In this document: positions 15,500 to 21,680 of the stretch, one piece after another
How the letters are laid out: each line of letters starts with the position of its first letter
How positions within the stretch are numbered: the first letter of the stretch is position 1
Assembly: GCA_021807975.1 (NCBI GenBank)
Contig: JAKBCJ010000020.1
Span: 1 to 21,680, forward strand
Length of the DNA stretch: 21,680 nt
Reading direction: 5' to 3'
Source of the DNA: Pseudomonadota bacterium
GTDB taxonomy: Bacteria; Pseudomonadota; Alphaproteobacteria; Acetobacterales; Acetobacteraceae
Notes under the pieces: model-generated
Databases searched by the model: none
Told to the model about the DNA's origin: nothing
The model's input: the letters and a program-made list of their open reading frames with translations, nothing else
Position numbers and translations under genes: made by a program

Positions 15500-15757
15500 G
15501 TGGCGTGCTCCATTCCGGTCTGCCTGCTGATCCATCGCCGAATGTCGGATGGGTCGGATGGGCTGCTGATGGCGCCGGACCTGGCGACCGCTCTGGCGGA
15601 TATCGCCGGGGCGGGCGGCGCCTGGACGGCGGAACGCATCACGTACGGGCTGGAAACGGTGCTGGAGGGAACCGCCTTGGCGGCGGCTGTCAGTGAGTCC
15701 CTGGCACCCGCAGGGGCATCAGAAACAGCACCGCCGCCGCCGCCGCGCATCCGCTGA
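15500..15757 (+). CDS. Small hypothetical protein, coupled to the cyclase-family gene
   Basis: An 85-residue frame starting with GTG (15500), preceded by GGAG seven bases upstream inside the end of the cyclase-family gene. Codon third positions are strongly G/C up to about 15690. The central stretch MAPDLATALADIAGAGGAWTAERITYGLETVLEG looks like a folded, amphipathic protein. The C-terminal 22 residues, Pro/Ala-rich, overlap the 3' end of the convergent MFS gene by 68 bases. No family recognised. The spacing and bias favour a real gene, but length and overlap leave doubt. Confidence 0.5.
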   Translation: MACSIPVCLLIHRRMSDGSDGLLMAPDLATALADIAGAGGAWTAERITYGLETVLEGTALAAAVSESLAPAGASETAPPPPPRIR

Positions 15758-16853
15758 GCAAAAGCACGGTCAGCGCCGGCAGGGCGGATATCAACGGGGC
15801 GGTCAAGGCCGGGGCGGTGGCCTGCGCCACCAGAACCGGCACCGCCAGCCAGCCCAGCAGGCTGGCATAGCCCCGCGGGCCGAAGATCGCCAAGGGCAGC
15901 GTGCCACGGTTGATCGTCATGACGCCGTTGCTCATGCCATACAGCAGCGCGAAGCCCGTCGCCGCGGTCGGACCGCCCAGCAGCAGCAGCGCCGTGCCCA
16001 GGGGCAGCAGCGCCGCGGCAATGCGGGCTTTCACCAGGATATCGACGCGCGATCCGATCCCGTATTCCAGCAGGCGGCCGGCGACCTGGCCGGGGCCGAT
16101 CAGTGCGGCGATACCGACAGCCTGTCCGGCGGTCAGGCCAATTCCCTGGAACAGTGTCAATGCATTGACCGCCAGCGCCGAGGTAATGAACCACCGCAGC
16201 GCGAAGAATGCCCCCAGCAGCACCAGCGCCCGGCGTTGCGATGGCGATTTCGGCAACCCCCCGGTTTCCGCCGCCTGCTTCTCTCGGGGCGGTGCGGGGG
16301 GGATCAGCAGCCAGATCATCGGCAGGTTGACCGCCAGCATCAGTCCGGCGTAGCCGAACAGCAGGCCGCGCCACCCCAGAATGCCGATCGAGGCGGCGCC
16401 CAGCGTCCAGAAAACCGTGCTGGCGAAGCCCGCGACCAGGGTGATACCGGTGATGACGGGGCCTGCCTCCTGGCCCAGCAGGCCGCCGACAGTGGCGAAG
16501 GCGGCATCGTACAGACCCATCGACATTCCCAGGCCGATGATGGTCCAGCCCAGATACCACAGCACCAGGCCGTGACTGAGCGCCAATACCGCCTGACCGG
16601 CGGCGATGACCAGGATGCTGGCGAGCAGGGCGCCGCGCCCGCCGTGGCGGTCGATCCATTTGCCGACTTGCGGGGAACAGGCGCCGGCGAGCAGCAGCGC
16701 CCAGGTGAATGCCCCCATCGTCTCGAAGCCCGACCGGCCGAACGAGGCGGCGACCGGGGTGGCGACGATTGCCGGCAGGTAGAACGTCGTTCCCCAGGAA
16801 ATTGTCTGGTTGATCCCCAGGACGGCGCCGAGGCGGAAACGTGTGCTGTCCAT
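15690..16853 (-). CDS. Major facilitator superfamily (MFS) transporter
   Basis: About 387 residues with around 12 hydrophobic segments. The first helix region reads LGAVLGINQTISWGTTFYLPAIV. A loop-2/3 motif-A-like sequence, GKWIDRHGGRG, follows the second helix, and a charged central loop (PPREKQAAETGGLPKSPSQRR) divides the two six-helix halves. The ATG of MDSTRFRLG (16851-16853) is chosen; an in-frame GTG at 16907 would add 18 residues without similarity. Neither has a strong ribosome site. It is divergent from the alpha/beta hydrolase-ureohydrolase pair and may share control with them, as tandem repeats lie in the shared 138-base upstream region. The transported compound is unknown. Its 3' end overlaps the small ORF on the other strand. 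Confidence 0.9.
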   Translation of the reverse strand: MDSTRFRLGAVLGINQTISWGTTFYLPAIVATPVAASFGRSGFETMGAFTWALLLAGACSPQVGKWIDRHGGRGALLASILVIAAGQAVLALSHGLVLWYLGWTIIGLGMSMGLYDAAFATVGGLLGQEAGPVITGITLVAGFASTVFWTLGAASIGILGWRGLLFGYAGLMLAVNLPMIWLLIPPAPPREKQAAETGGLPKSPSQRRALVLLGAFFALRWFITSALAVNALTLFQGIGLTAGQAVGIAALIGPGQVAGRLLEYGIGSRVDILVKARIAAALLPLGTALLLLGGPTAATGFALLYGMSNGVMTINRGTLPLAIFGPRGYASLLGWLAVPVLVAQATAPALTAPLISALPALTVLLLSGCAAAAAVLFLMPLRVPGTH

Positions 16854-16947
16854 GCGGTGCAGCTTCGGATGGATCGGGCCGGGATACAACCCGGGCAAGG
16901 CTGTCACGCAGGGCCGGCCGGACGCGGCGACCGCGCTGGCGATAGTC

Positions 16948-16972
16948 CTGCCGGCACTCTAAGCTGCCGGCA
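16948..16972. promoter_or_regulatory. Tandem 9-bp repeats, each holding a palindrome, in the MFS/hydrolase promoter region
   Basis: CTGCCGGCA occurs at 16948-16956 and again at 16964-16972, 16 bases apart, each containing the self-complementary TGCCGGCA. They lie 20-45 bases before the hydrolase start and within the shared region of a divergent pair. This is the layout of a repressor operator pair, but no regulator gene is adjacent. Confidence 0.4.
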
Positions 16973-16991
16973 ACAGCAGGGGCCATGTCCA

Positions 16992-17882
16992 ATGACCAAT
17001 CCGCCCTTCGACTATACCGTCGCCGATTTCAACTACATCGATGACGCCGACGGCCCGCGGCGGCTGCGCCTGTTCATGCCAGTGGCGGCGGGGCCGTTCC
17101 CCCTTGTGATCGATTTGCACGGCGGTGCCTGGTGCAGCCAGGACCTGCGCGACTGCGAACCGCGCGACCTGACGCTGGTGCGCAACGGCTTTGCCGTCGC
17201 TGCGCTGAACTTCCGGCATGCCGGATCCGGCTATCCGGCATCACTGGTCGATATCAACTACGCGATCCGGTGGCTGAAAGCGCAGGCCGGCAAGCTGAAC
17301 ATCCGGCCCGACGCGGTGGGATTGTCGGGGCAGAGCAGCGGCGGGCATCTGGCGATGCTGGCGGCGATGCGGCCCGCCGACCCACGCTACACCGCGCTGG
17401 CGTCTCCGGATGGGGTCAGGGTGGACGCCTCGGTGCGGGCGGTGGCGATGCAGTGGCCGGTGATCAATCCGCTGTCGCGCTACCACCATGCCGTAAGGCT
17501 CAGGGATTCCGCCAGTCCGCCGGCCCGGGTTAGCGATATCCCCAGCCGTCACGAGCTGTACTGGAAGATCGAGGCGGCGATGGAGGAAGCCAACCCGATG
17601 CTGCTGCTGGAACGCGGTGAAAAGGCCGCACTGCCGCCGGCGCTTTGGATCCAGGGGCGACCCGATCCGACCCACGACTACAGGGACCCGGCCAGCCCGT
17701 TCGACGGCAACGAACCGGAACGTTTTGCCCATAACTACCGCAAGGCCGGCGGGTCGCTGGATTTACTCTATATCGATAACGAGACTCGCGGGACGGCGAC
17801 CTCCCACGATCCGACGGCTTCGTTCTTCCGGCGCCACCTGATGCGATCGTATCGTCCGGTGGCATATCATCGGGCGCGATGA
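16992..17882 (+). CDS. Alpha/beta hydrolase (esterase/amidase-like)
   Basis: A 296-residue alpha/beta-hydrolase-fold enzyme, probably cytoplasmic, with no signal peptide. The oxyanion motif is DLHGGAWCSQ (41-50). The nucleophile elbow is GQSSG (113-117, Ser115). The likely acid is in GRPDPTHD (Asp225 or Asp229), and the His is in SHD (272). The HGGxW form occurs in kynurenine-formamidase-like and BD-FAE-type esterases, so an ester or arylformamide substrate is plausible. The in-frame ATG at 16992 is preceded by AGGGG about nine bases upstream. The open frame continues upstream through the antisense of the MFS gene, but that part is a shadow. The ureohydrolase starts 31 bases downstream, suggesting an operon. 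Confidence 0.88.
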   Translation: MTNPPFDYTVADFNYIDDADGPRRLRLFMPVAAGPFPLVIDLHGGAWCSQDLRDCEPRDLTLVRNGFAVAALNFRHAGSGYPASLVDINYAIRWLKAQAGKLNIRPDAVGLSGQSSGGHLAMLAAMRPADPRYTALASPDGVRVDASVRAVAMQWPVINPLSRYHHAVRLRDSASPPARVSDIPSRHELYWKIEAAMEEANPMLLLERGEKAALPPALWIQGRPDPTHDYRDPASPFDGNEPERFAHNYRKAGGSLDLLYIDNETRGTATSHDPTASFFRRHLMRSYRPVAYHRAR

Positions 17883-17913
17883 CCGCAACGCCAGCCCCCT
17901 CGGAGCGAGACGG

Positions 17914-18888
17914 ATGATCAAGCAGCCGCGGACTTATGCCGACTTCCAGGACCCGCAGGCCCACCCCCGCTATACCGGGATCGCGACCTTCTTCCGGACC
18001 AGGGCCACACAGGCGCTGGAGGATGTGGACATCGGCATTATCGGTGTTCCGTTCGATGGCGGCGTTACTTATCGCCCGGGCGCGCGCCATGGTCCCAGAT
18101 CGGTGCGCGAGCAATCCACCATGCTGCGCCGGATCAACGCCATCACCGGCGTAACGCCGTTCGCCACGGCGCGGGTCTGCGATCTGGGAGATTGCTGGAT
18201 TGAGCATCCATATGAGCTCCAGGGTGCCCATCAAGAAATCGAGACCTTCTACCGCACCGTCGCCGGCGCCGGGGTCGTTCCGCTTTCAGTCGGCGGCGAT
18301 CATTCGATCAGTCTGCCGATCCTGCGTGCGGTCGCGGCCAACGGTCCGGTCGGGATGATCCACATCGACGCCCATTGCGATACCGGCGACGACTATATGG
18401 GCTCCCGCTTTCATCACGGGTCGCCGTTCCGCAGAGCGGTGGAGGAGGGTTTGCTTGACCCGGCCAGGGTGATCCAGATCGGCATTCGCGGCACGACCAA
18501 CGACCCTGACATGTGGGGTTTCAGTCAGCGCAGCGGCATGCGGGTGCTGCCGATGGAAGAGTTCGACGACAAGGGCTGGCGCTATGCCGCCGCGGAAGCC
18601 CACCGCATCGCCGGCCGTGGCCGGACTTACCTGACGTTCGACATCGACAGCCTGGACCCGAGCCATGCCCCTGGCACCGGCACGCCGGAGGCGGGCGGAA
18701 TCACCGCCTTGGAGGCTCTGCGGCTGTTGCGCGAACTCCGCGGCATCGACTTCCTTGGCGGCGACCTGGTGGAGGTGTCGCCCCCGTTCGATGTTGGCAC
18801 ACTGACCGCATTCAACGGCGCGTCGGTGCTGTTCGAGATACTGTGTCTGCTGACGGAGGCCTGGCAGCGGCGCCGACCCGGGTGCTGA
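17914..18888 (+). CDS. Agmatinase/ureohydrolase family protein
   Basis: A 324-residue arginase-superfamily enzyme. All binuclear-manganese ligands are present: GGDHS (127-131, His130), DAHCD (152-156; Asp152, His154, Asp156) and FDIDSLDPSHAPGTGTPEAGG (242-262; Asp243, Asp245). It hydrolyses a guanidino compound to urea and an amine. Agmatinase, guanidinobutyrase and guanidinopropionase share these motifs, and the substrate loop (residues about 160-170, DYMGSRFHHG) does not settle which. The C-terminal LVEVSPPFDVGTLTAFNGASVLFEILCLL is typical of the agmatinase group. It follows the alpha/beta hydrolase gene and faces the MFS gene across the divergent promoter, hinting at uptake and cleavage of one substrate class. 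ATG is preceded by CGGAGCGAGACGG. Confidence 0.93.
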   Translation: MIKQPRTYADFQDPQAHPRYTGIATFFRTRATQALEDVDIGIIGVPFDGGVTYRPGARHGPRSVREQSTMLRRINAITGVTPFATARVCDLGDCWIEHPYELQGAHQEIETFYRTVAGAGVVPLSVGGDHSISLPILRAVAANGPVGMIHIDAHCDTGDDYMGSRFHHGSPFRRAVEEGLLDPARVIQIGIRGTTNDPDMWGFSQRSGMRVLPMEEFDDKGWRYAAAEAHRIAGRGRTYLTFDIDSLDPSHAPGTGTPEAGGITALEALRLLRELRGIDFLGGDLVEVSPPFDVGTLTAFNGASVLFEILCLLTEAWQRRRPGC

Positions 18889-18909
18889 GCAATGGATTGG
18901 ATCCTTGGT

Positions 18910-20175
18910 TCAACCAGTGGTGCCGGCCAGGCCTTCCTTCGTCCACTCGGACGGCTTAACCCGGTCGCGCCGGACGCTTCCGCGCATCGGTGAATGCGAC
19001 AGATAGCCGGTCAGTCGTTTGGCGGCGAAGTTGGCGCCATAGGCGAAGCGCATCATCGGCCCGAAGCTGTTGGCCGCCGCGGTGCCGACGAAGAACAGGC
19101 CGGGGATGGAGCTTTCGAACTGTCGCGACAGGCGGGGCGTGTGGTCGATGCAGTCCAGCCGGTCCAGCATATCCTGGCCCAGAAACGCCAGACGCCGCAT
19201 GTCCACGCGGTAGCCGGTGCCGGCGATCACATGGTCGGCGGTCAGCACCCTGGTTCCGCCGCTACGCAGCGCGAGCTCCAGATTCACCCGCCCGCCGCTC
19301 TCTCGCGCCCGGGCGATCGTTGCACCCGCGATGGTCGGTACCACACCATCGACCAGCGGTTGAAGAGTCCATCCGGGGGCCGCGGGAAGATGTTTGCGGA
19401 CAACCATCAGGCGGAAGCGTTCCGGCATCGCATGGAATACGCCCGGCATCGCACAGCAGGCCCACGAACGCCAACCGGTGCCCAGGCCGGATTCAGGCTC
19501 TTTGATCCGGTCGAGCCAGGTTCGCGGCTGCGGCGGCCCGCAATAGGCGACAGCGTCCTCGCGGACGATCAGCGTCACCTCGGCGTCGTTCTTGTGCAAC
19601 AGCGCGGCGAGGTTCACGGCTGATGCACCGCCGCCAACGATCGCGACTTTCTGGCCGGCGAAGCCCGACACTTTCACATGGGCGGCGCTGTGCGACACCA
19701 GCGACCGCGGCAACTCCTCGATTTCCGGCGGAATATACTCGTATGCTCGGATTCCGGCCGCGACGATCAAACGCCGGGCGCGGGCGAGGCCGCCTTCCTG
19801 AAACCACAGTTCGAAACCATCGGATGTTGGGATCGCGGCCGCTACCTGACGGTCTTCCAGATGCGGAACGAACTGGCGCTGGAAGGCGATGCCGTAGTCG
19901 ATGAAAGTGGTTAGCGGAATGGGATAGCCGGTATGTGCATATGGCAGGCCATTCCGCGAGCAATACTGCTGGAGCGTGAGTTTGCCGCCCGGGTCATAGA
20001 GATTGGACGCGTTGCCCTCGGACTTGAGGACCATGCCCTCTGGCATGGAGGTACGCCATGTGTGCATGGGCGTCCCGAAAATGCGGCAATCCACCCCAGC
20101 GCCGGCGAGATGGGCGGCGATGGAAAGTCCGTACGGCCCCGCACCGATAATCGCGACATCGACGATTTCAGTCAT
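18910..20175 (-). CDS. FAD/NAD(P)-binding oxidoreductase, flavin monooxygenase-like
   Basis: About 421 residues with two dinucleotide-binding motifs: GAGPYG (11-16) for FAD at the N-terminus and GGGASA (181-186) for NAD(P)H in the middle. AGTGY near residue 320 matches the ATGY-type signature of FMO/N-hydroxylating enzymes, and GLFFVGTAAANSFGPMMRF is the C-terminal FAD contact. The arrangement resembles class B flavin monooxygenases or the SidA/ornithine-hydroxylase group. The canonical FxGxxxHxxxW is not evident, so the substrate is unknown. The ATG at 20175 is chosen (AGAGAG upstream); an in-frame ATG at 20190 adds five residues. The gene is convergent with the ureohydrolase (21-base gap) and 185 bases downstream of ftsY. 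Confidence 0.87.
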   Translation of the reverse strand: MTEIVDVAIIGAGPYGLSIAAHLAGAGVDCRIFGTPMHTWRTSMPEGMVLKSEGNASNLYDPGGKLTLQQYCSRNGLPYAHTGYPIPLTTFIDYGIAFQRQFVPHLEDRQVAAAIPTSDGFELWFQEGGLARARRLIVAAGIRAYEYIPPEIEELPRSLVSHSAAHVKVSGFAGQKVAIVGGGASAVNLAALLHKNDAEVTLIVREDAVAYCGPPQPRTWLDRIKEPESGLGTGWRSWACCAMPGVFHAMPERFRLMVVRKHLPAAPGWTLQPLVDGVVPTIAGATIARARESGGRVNLELALRSGGTRVLTADHVIAGTGYRVDMRRLAFLGQDMLDRLDCIDHTPRLSRQFESSIPGLFFVGTAAANSFGPMMRFAYGANFAAKRLTGYLSHSPMRGSVRRDRVKPSEWTKEGLAGTTG

Positions 20176-20284
20176 CACACTCTCTGCCATTGGAACAGTT
20201 GCAATCTCGGCAGTTGGCGGTCCGCGGGCAACGCAATTCCTGGAGAGGCGGCGCGGCCTCGATTGTTTCTGTACCGGATGGACT

Positions 20285-20306
20285 GGCCGCCGCGGCGCGG
20301 CGGGCC
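20285..20306 (-). other. GC-rich hairpin between ftsY and the flavoprotein gene
   Basis: Arms GGCCGCCGC (20285-20293) and GCGGC(G)GGCC (20297-20306, one bulge) around GGC, in the gap after ftsY. GGGCCGGC is repeated directly beside it. No T run follows on the minus strand, so termination of ftsY transcription is possible but weakly supported. Confidence 0.3.
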
Positions 20307-20360
20307 GGCGGGCCGGCAGGCGGCACCGTGGTTGCAGGCGATATCGTAATGAGATGGCGG

Positions 20361-21293
20361 TTAGCCAGCAGACTCCGAACCGACCAGGCCGCGGGCGAAT
20401 TCGCCGGCATCGAACGGGCGCAGATCGCCGGCCTTTTCTCCCACGCCGACGGCGTGAACCGGCATGCCGAATGTCTCGGCCAGGGCCACGACAATGCCGC
20501 CGCGGGCGCTGCCGTCCAGTTTGGTGACGACAAGCCCGGTCACGGCCACCATGTCCTTGAAGACTTTGACCTGCTGCACCGCGTTCTGCCCGGTGGTCGC
20601 GTCCAGCACCAGCAGCACCGAATGCGGCGCGGTCGGATCCTGTTTGCGCAGCACGCGGATGATCTTGGCCAGCTCATCCATCAGGGCGGCTTTGTTGTGC
20701 AGGCGACCGGCGGTATCGATCAGCAGCACGTCCGCGTCGTCGGCCTTCGCCCGGGTCAGGGCGTCGAATGCCAGCCCGGCCGAGTCGGCGTTCTGGCCGC
20801 CGGCGATCACGGGCGTTCCGGTGCGTTCACCCCAGACCTGCAGTTGCTCCACCGCCGCGGCGCGGAACGTGTCGCCGGCGGCCATGACGGCGCGTTTGCC
20901 TTGTTCCTTATAGGACTGCGCCAGCTTGCCGATGGTGGTGGTCTTGCCGGTGCCGTTGACGCCGACGACCAGCACCACATGCGGGCGGTTGGCCGGGTTC
21001 AGTTCCAGCGGCTTGGCGACCGGGGACAGGATCGCGGCGATTTCCTCCGCCAGTGCCTGCTTGATCTCCTGATCGGTGACTTCCTTGCCGAAGCGGGTGC
21101 GGCGGAATGCGGCGATGACCTTGCGCGCGGCCTCGGTTCCCAGGTCAGCGGAAATCAGCAGTTCTTCCAGTTCCTCCAGCGCTTCGTCATCCAGGCGGCG
21201 CTTCCTGAACACGGCGGTGATACCGCCGGACAGCTTCTGCGTGCTGCGCGACAGGCCTTCCTTCAGGCGCGAGAAGAAACTTCCAAGTGCCAT
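20361..21293 (-). CDS. ftsY: Signal recognition particle receptor FtsY
   Basis: A 310-residue SRP GTPase receptor that takes SRP-bound ribosomes to the membrane for co-translational insertion. The short N-terminal helix (MALGSFFSRLKEGLSRS) replaces the long acidic A domain of E. coli FtsY, as is usual in alphaproteobacteria. The N domain covers about 25-90. The NG GTPase motifs are GVNGTGKTT (111-119, P-loop), DTFRAAA (141-147), DTAGR (193-197) and TKLDG (257-261), followed by GSARGG and the C-terminal GEKAGDLRPFD. All are intact. The ATG overlaps the stop of the upstream mtaB gene by one base (TGATG), indicating translational coupling. Ffh shares the fold, but there is no M domain here. Confidence 0.97.
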   Translation of the reverse strand: MALGSFFSRLKEGLSRSTQKLSGGITAVFRKRRLDDEALEELEELLISADLGTEAARKVIAAFRRTRFGKEVTDQEIKQALAEEIAAILSPVAKPLELNPANRPHVVLVVGVNGTGKTTTIGKLAQSYKEQGKRAVMAAGDTFRAAAVEQLQVWGERTGTPVIAGGQNADSAGLAFDALTRAKADDADVLLIDTAGRLHNKAALMDELAKIIRVLRKQDPTAPHSVLLVLDATTGQNAVQQVKVFKDMVAVTGLVVTKLDGSARGGIVVALAETFGMPVHAVGVGEKAGDLRPFDAGEFARGLVGSESAG

Positions 21294-21680
21294 CAGGCGG
21301 CCTCCGCCAGCAGGGTATCGTTGGTCGCGCCGGTCACGCGGGCGGACAGCAAGCGGCCGGGTTCGGTAGGCTGCGTCAGGCGGACGGGGGCAAAGTGTTC
21401 GGTGTGGCCGGTCTGATTGGCCTCGGTCAGCAACGAGACGGTGCGTCCGATCTGGGTGGCGAAGAAGCGGGCGGTTTCGGCGGCGCCGGCTTCGCGCAGG
21501 ACGGCGGCGCGCTGCTTGCGGACGGGCTTGGGCACGGACGGCATTCGGGCGGCGGGGGTGCCGGGACGCTCGCTGTAGGGGAAGACATGCAGGTAGGGCA
21601 GGGCGGCCTCGCTGACGAAACGCAGGGTTTCGTCGAACAATTCGTCGGTTTCGGTGGGAAAGCCAGCGATCAGGTCGGCG
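21293..21680 (-). CDS. mtaB: tRNA t6A37 methylthiotransferase MtaB (5' end beyond window)
   Basis: Only the C-terminal 128 residues are visible. They begin ADLIAGFPTETDELFDETLRF, the end of the radical SAM barrel, continue with LHVFPYSERPGTPAARM, and end in a short TRAM-like beta domain (IGRTVSLLTEANQTGHTEHF). LHVFPYS points to MtaB rather than MiaB or RimO, which differ at that site. MtaB adds a methylthio group to N6-threonylcarbamoyladenosine at tRNA position 37. The iron-sulfur cysteines lie outside the window. It is co-transcribed with ftsY by a one-base stop/start overlap, a pairing common in alphaproteobacteria as I recall. Confidence 0.9.
   Translation of the reverse strand, partial: ADLIAGFPTETDELFDETLRFVSEAALPYLHVFPYSERPGTPAARMPSVPKPVRKQRAAVLREAGAAETARFFATQIGRTVSLLTEANQTGHTEHFAPVRLTQPTEPGRLLSARVTGATNDTLLAEAA

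Noticed and set aside
15693..16991. 433 open codons in frame upstream of the alpha/beta hydrolase.
   Set aside because: Gln/Arg-rich antisense shadow of the MFS gene. The hydrolase fold begins at the ATG at 16992.
15097..16992. A 631-codon minus-strand frame covering the MFS and part of the cyclase-family gene.
   Set aside because: Arg/Gly/Pro-rich, no hydrophobic segments, contradicts two well-supported genes.
20168..20326. A GTG-initiated 52-codon minus-strand frame with a Cys-rich end (CPRTANCRDCNCSNGRECDD), whose stop overlaps the flavoprotein start.
   Set aside because: Interesting cysteine spacing and stop/start overlap, but no ribosome site, no ATG, and a low-complexity Ala/Pro half in very GC-rich DNA. 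Conservation in relatives would be needed to revive it.
1..21680. Searched by eye for tRNA/rRNA genes, CRISPR-like spaced repeats, transposase genes with terminal repeats, and defence or toxin-antitoxin genes.
   Set aside because: None found. The window appears to be ordinary metabolic chromosome with the specific oddities listed.

Overview
The window is densely coded, high-GC chromosomal DNA (about two-thirds G+C by eye, with strong G/C preference at third codon positions). The gene set and GC-rich codon use suggest an alphaproteobacterium, most likely Rhodospirillales/Acetobacteraceae-like. That is an inference from gene content, with no marker comparison possible. I see no rRNA, tRNA, CRISPR array, insertion sequence, phage gene or plasmid origin. 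No stretch longer than about 250 bases lacks a gene. The longest gaps are 6446-6696, 13170-13350 (with a possible 50-residue ORF) and 20176-20360.

Layout. (1) 1-2722, minus strand: an SDR oxidoreductase followed by two acyl-CoA dehydrogenases; the second runs off the left edge. It reads as a beta-oxidation-type operon, with the two dehydrogenases probably forming one heteromeric enzyme. (2) 2792-4222, plus: class II fumarase, divergent from the SDR and followed by a strong hairpin. (3) 4374-6445, minus: a tight three-gene operon of carboxymuconolactone-decarboxylase family protein, 3-hydroxyisobutyrate-dehydrogenase-like protein and a CDP-diacylglycerol pyrophosphatase. (4) 6697-9191, plus: a membrane sterol-desaturase/fatty-acid-hydroxylase family protein and a Wzx-like flippase. 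(5) 9284-15757, plus: orphan acyl-CoA carboxyltransferase, orphan Tat-type ABC solute-binding protein, lysine 2,3-aminomutase/EpmB-like radical SAM protein, an unusually ordered family III CoA-transferase, a metal-dependent cyclase-family hydrolase, and two small unrecognised ORFs. (6) 15690-18888: an MFS transporter (minus) divergent from an alpha/beta hydrolase and an agmatinase-family ureohydrolase (plus). (7) 18910-21680, minus: 3' end of mtaB, ftsY, and a flavin-dependent oxidoreductase.

How the genes may work together. Much of the window handles acyl-CoA or small carboxylic acids (dehydrogenases, SDR, carboxyltransferase, CoA-transferase, fumarase, HIBADH/CMD pair), beside uptake functions (solute-binding protein, MFS). 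The mtaB-ftsY end is housekeeping. I do not see a defence system, secretion system, biosynthetic cluster or clearly new multi-gene system. The most unusual items are the dehydrogenase pair with apparently divided catalytic residues, the permuted-looking CoA-transferase, the CDP-diacylglycerol pyrophosphatase inside a catabolic-looking operon, and several well-formed inverted or tandem repeats placed exactly in divergent promoter regions.
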